From: Lysobacteraceae bacterium
GTDB taxonomy: Bacteria; Pseudomonadota; Gammaproteobacteria; Steroidobacterales; Steroidobacteraceae
Direction of reading: 5' to 3'
Length of the DNA stretch: 6,330 bases
Assembly (NCBI GenBank): GCA_012516015.1
Contig: JAAYXG010000758.1
Location: forward strand, 1-6,330
The position numbers and the translations under genes are program-made. The notes under the pieces are model-generated. The model was not told the DNA's origin, made no database searches, and was given only the letters and a program-made list of their open reading frames with translations. This document shows positions 4,947 through 6,330 of the stretch, one piece after another. Positions within the stretch are counted from its first letter, which is position 1. Each line of letters begins with the position of its first letter.

Positions 4947-6330
4947 TTAGGCGCGTCGCATTCGCACGAAGAGCAAGAAGGCAAGCAACTCCCAGCCGAA
5001 ATGACCTCCGCCGCCACTGCGCGGCGGAGTAGTGGCAGTGGGAGTGGGCTGGGGTGTCTGATTTGTGGGTGGTGGTGTCGACTGTGCGACGCTAATCGGC
5101 GTCGGACATGCGGCGCTCTGCGAGGGCGGGGATGCAGTCGTGCTGATGCCGACCGAGCTCACCGCCACCTCCGCTGAATCCTGACTACCGGCACTATCGG
5201 TCACGGCTACGCGAAGCGTGAACTCACCGACTGCAGGCGCTTGCACGGTCGTGACGGGTTGATCGACACCGCCGAGCTGAGGCGTAGCGCCACTCGAAGA
5301 CACGACTGACCACTCGAATGCGGCGATCGTTCGGCCGCACGCAGCCGAGCTTTCGCTCGCGTCGAGCGTCAGCGTTTGACCCGGCGAGACGGTGCTAGGA
5401 AGCAGTAGCGATGCAATCGGGCGTTGTGCGTGTATGACCGCGCCGTTCGCGTTCAGCAATCCTGCGCCGCACGTGTCGGTCGTGCAGTAGCACTCGATCG
5501 CTTGGAGGTCATCCGGTCCCGTCGGCGCGCGGCAGTTCGGCACGCCCGTGTTGGGATTCTCGGGGAAAGGTGTTGCACCGGCGCGCAGACGCTGGATCAA
5601 GTGTTCACTCCCGAGCCGCCCATTCACGGCGTGCATCAGCGCAGCAGCGCCCGCCACCATCGGCGCGGAAAAGCTCGTACCGACATTGAAGTTGAACTGA
5701 TCCGTGTAACCGGAGTCCGCAGGTGCGCGATCGCCCAAGTTCGTGGCGGTGACGATGGAGAATAGGCACGGTTGTCCGCCGCCGCTCGTCACGCAGTTGC
5801 CGCCGGGCGCGGCAATCGAGACTTGAGGCCCAAGGTTGCTGAAGCCGACTTTGGTGCCGACTTGCCGTACGCCTGCGACTCCCAACACTCCGCCGCAGTT
5901 TGCAGGCGCATTCACGGGCCCGCCTTCATTGCCGGCGGAGGCGACGATGAGCACGCCGCGTGCAGCCAGCTCGCTGACGACCGATTGATACGCAGCGGTG
6001 CACGCACCCTCGCTGCCGAGGCTGAGATTGATGATCTTCGCAGGGTAGGGGTTGTCGGGCACGCCGGGTACGGAGAGTCCCGCAGCCCAACGCATCGCCG
6101 CGATGATGTCGGAGTCGCGTCCGCCGCATTTGCCCATGACGCGAACGGGCAGTATCCAAGCGTTCCACGCAGCGCCGGCCATACCGATGCCATTGTTCGT
6201 TTGCGCCGCGATGACTCCCGCCACGCGTGTACCGTGCCAGGAGCTATTCGCGACCTCGCAGGCTTCGAAGCCGATCTTGGCGATGTCTGCGTCATCGACC
6301 CAGTCGCCTGGATCGGACGGGTCGGGATCG
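4947..6330 (-). CDS. Secreted subtilisin-family (S8) serine protease with C-terminal sorting tail (N-terminus missing)
   Basis: Extracellular or surface subtilase; its start and catalytic Asp lie beyond 6330. The frame is open to the window edge; the GTG at 6222-6224 lies inside the catalytic-His motif and is not a start. Of 460 visible residues, the catalytic His is in WHGTRVAGVIAA (codon 6234-6236), the oxyanion Asn in ASAGNEGG (5928-5930) and the catalytic Ser in GTSFSAPMVAGAAAL (5673-5675), so the visible active-site residues are intact. ILPVRVMGKCGG and AKIINLSLGS are typical of the secreted gammaproteobacterial subtilases. Several cysteines suggest disulfides. A PKD-like beta domain lies at about 5160-5420, then a Pro/Thr-rich linker (about 5016-5090). 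The last 22 residues are a GlyGly-CTERM-like tail: GGGG (5004-5015), a hydrophobic stretch (FGWELLAFLLFV) and RMRRA. Such tails are processed by rhombosortase, usually for proteins exported by type II secretion. The substrate is unknown. Confidence 0.92.
   Translation of the reverse strand, partial: DPDPSDPGDWVDDADIAKIGFEACEVANSSWHGTRVAGVIAAQTNNGIGMAGAAWNAWILPVRVMGKCGGRDSDIIAAMRWAAGLSVPGVPDNPYPAKIINLSLGSEGACTAAYQSVVSELAARGVLIVASAGNEGGPVNAPANCGGVLGVAGVRQVGTKVGFSNLGPQVSIAAPGGNCVTSGGGQPCLFSIVTATNLGDRAPADSGYTDQFNFNVGTSFSAPMVAGAAALMHAVNGRLGSEHLIQRLRAGATPFPENPNTGVPNCRAPTGPDDLQAIECYCTTDTCGAGLLNANGAVIHAQRPIASLLLPSTVSPGQTLTLDASESSAACGRTIAAFEWSVVSSSGATPQLGGVDQPVTTVQAPAVGEFTLRVAVTDSAGSQDSAEVAVSSVGISTTASPPSQSAACPTPISVAQSTPPPTNQTPQPTPTATTPPRSGGGGHFGWELLAFLLFVRMRRA

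Overview
The window looks like a chromosomal segment of a GC-rich gammaproteobacterium. The main reason is the gene run rpsA, ihfB, lapA, lapB in one orientation, an arrangement typical of Gammaproteobacteria and shared in part with Betaproteobacteria. The S8 protease at the right end, with its GlyGly-type C-terminal tail, would suit a Xanthomonadales- or Steroidobacter-like environmental lineage. That placement is an inference; there is no 16S gene or other decisive marker here.

Layout, left to right. Positions 1-1331 hold most of rpsA (ribosomal protein S1, 5' end cut by the window). A gap of about 117 bp follows, filled with degenerate 7-bp repeats that form a strong hairpin. ihfB (1449-1751, IHF beta subunit) is next. 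The 140-bp gap after it is framed by two inverted 21-bp arms built from the same repeat type, and the right arm runs into the lapA start codon. lapA (1892-2182) and lapB (2172-3356) overlap by 11 nt and encode the two LPS-assembly membrane proteins. After a 138-bp gap comes a small secreted helix-hairpin-helix protein (3495-3803, ComEA-like). A strong hairpin and a candidate promoter then precede galU (3990-4877, UDP-glucose pyrophosphorylase). On the opposite strand, convergent with galU, is a secreted subtilisin-family (S8) protease with a PKD-like domain, a Pro/Thr-rich linker and a C-terminal sorting tail (4947 to beyond 6330; its 5' end is outside).

Functional links. LapA/LapB control LPS synthesis through LpxC turnover, and GalU makes UDP-glucose for LPS core and other envelope glycans, so the middle of the window has an envelope theme. 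The protease is an independent surface or secreted enzyme. S1 and IHF are core information-processing proteins.

I did not find a new multi-gene system. The points most worth a second look are non-coding: the heptad-repeat elements in two successive gaps, the lapA start abutting a repeat arm with no visible Shine-Dalgarno, and a compact hairpin inside the signal-peptide coding region of the ComEA-like gene. No tRNA, rRNA, CRISPR array, insertion sequence or transposase was seen. No gap exceeds 300 bp.
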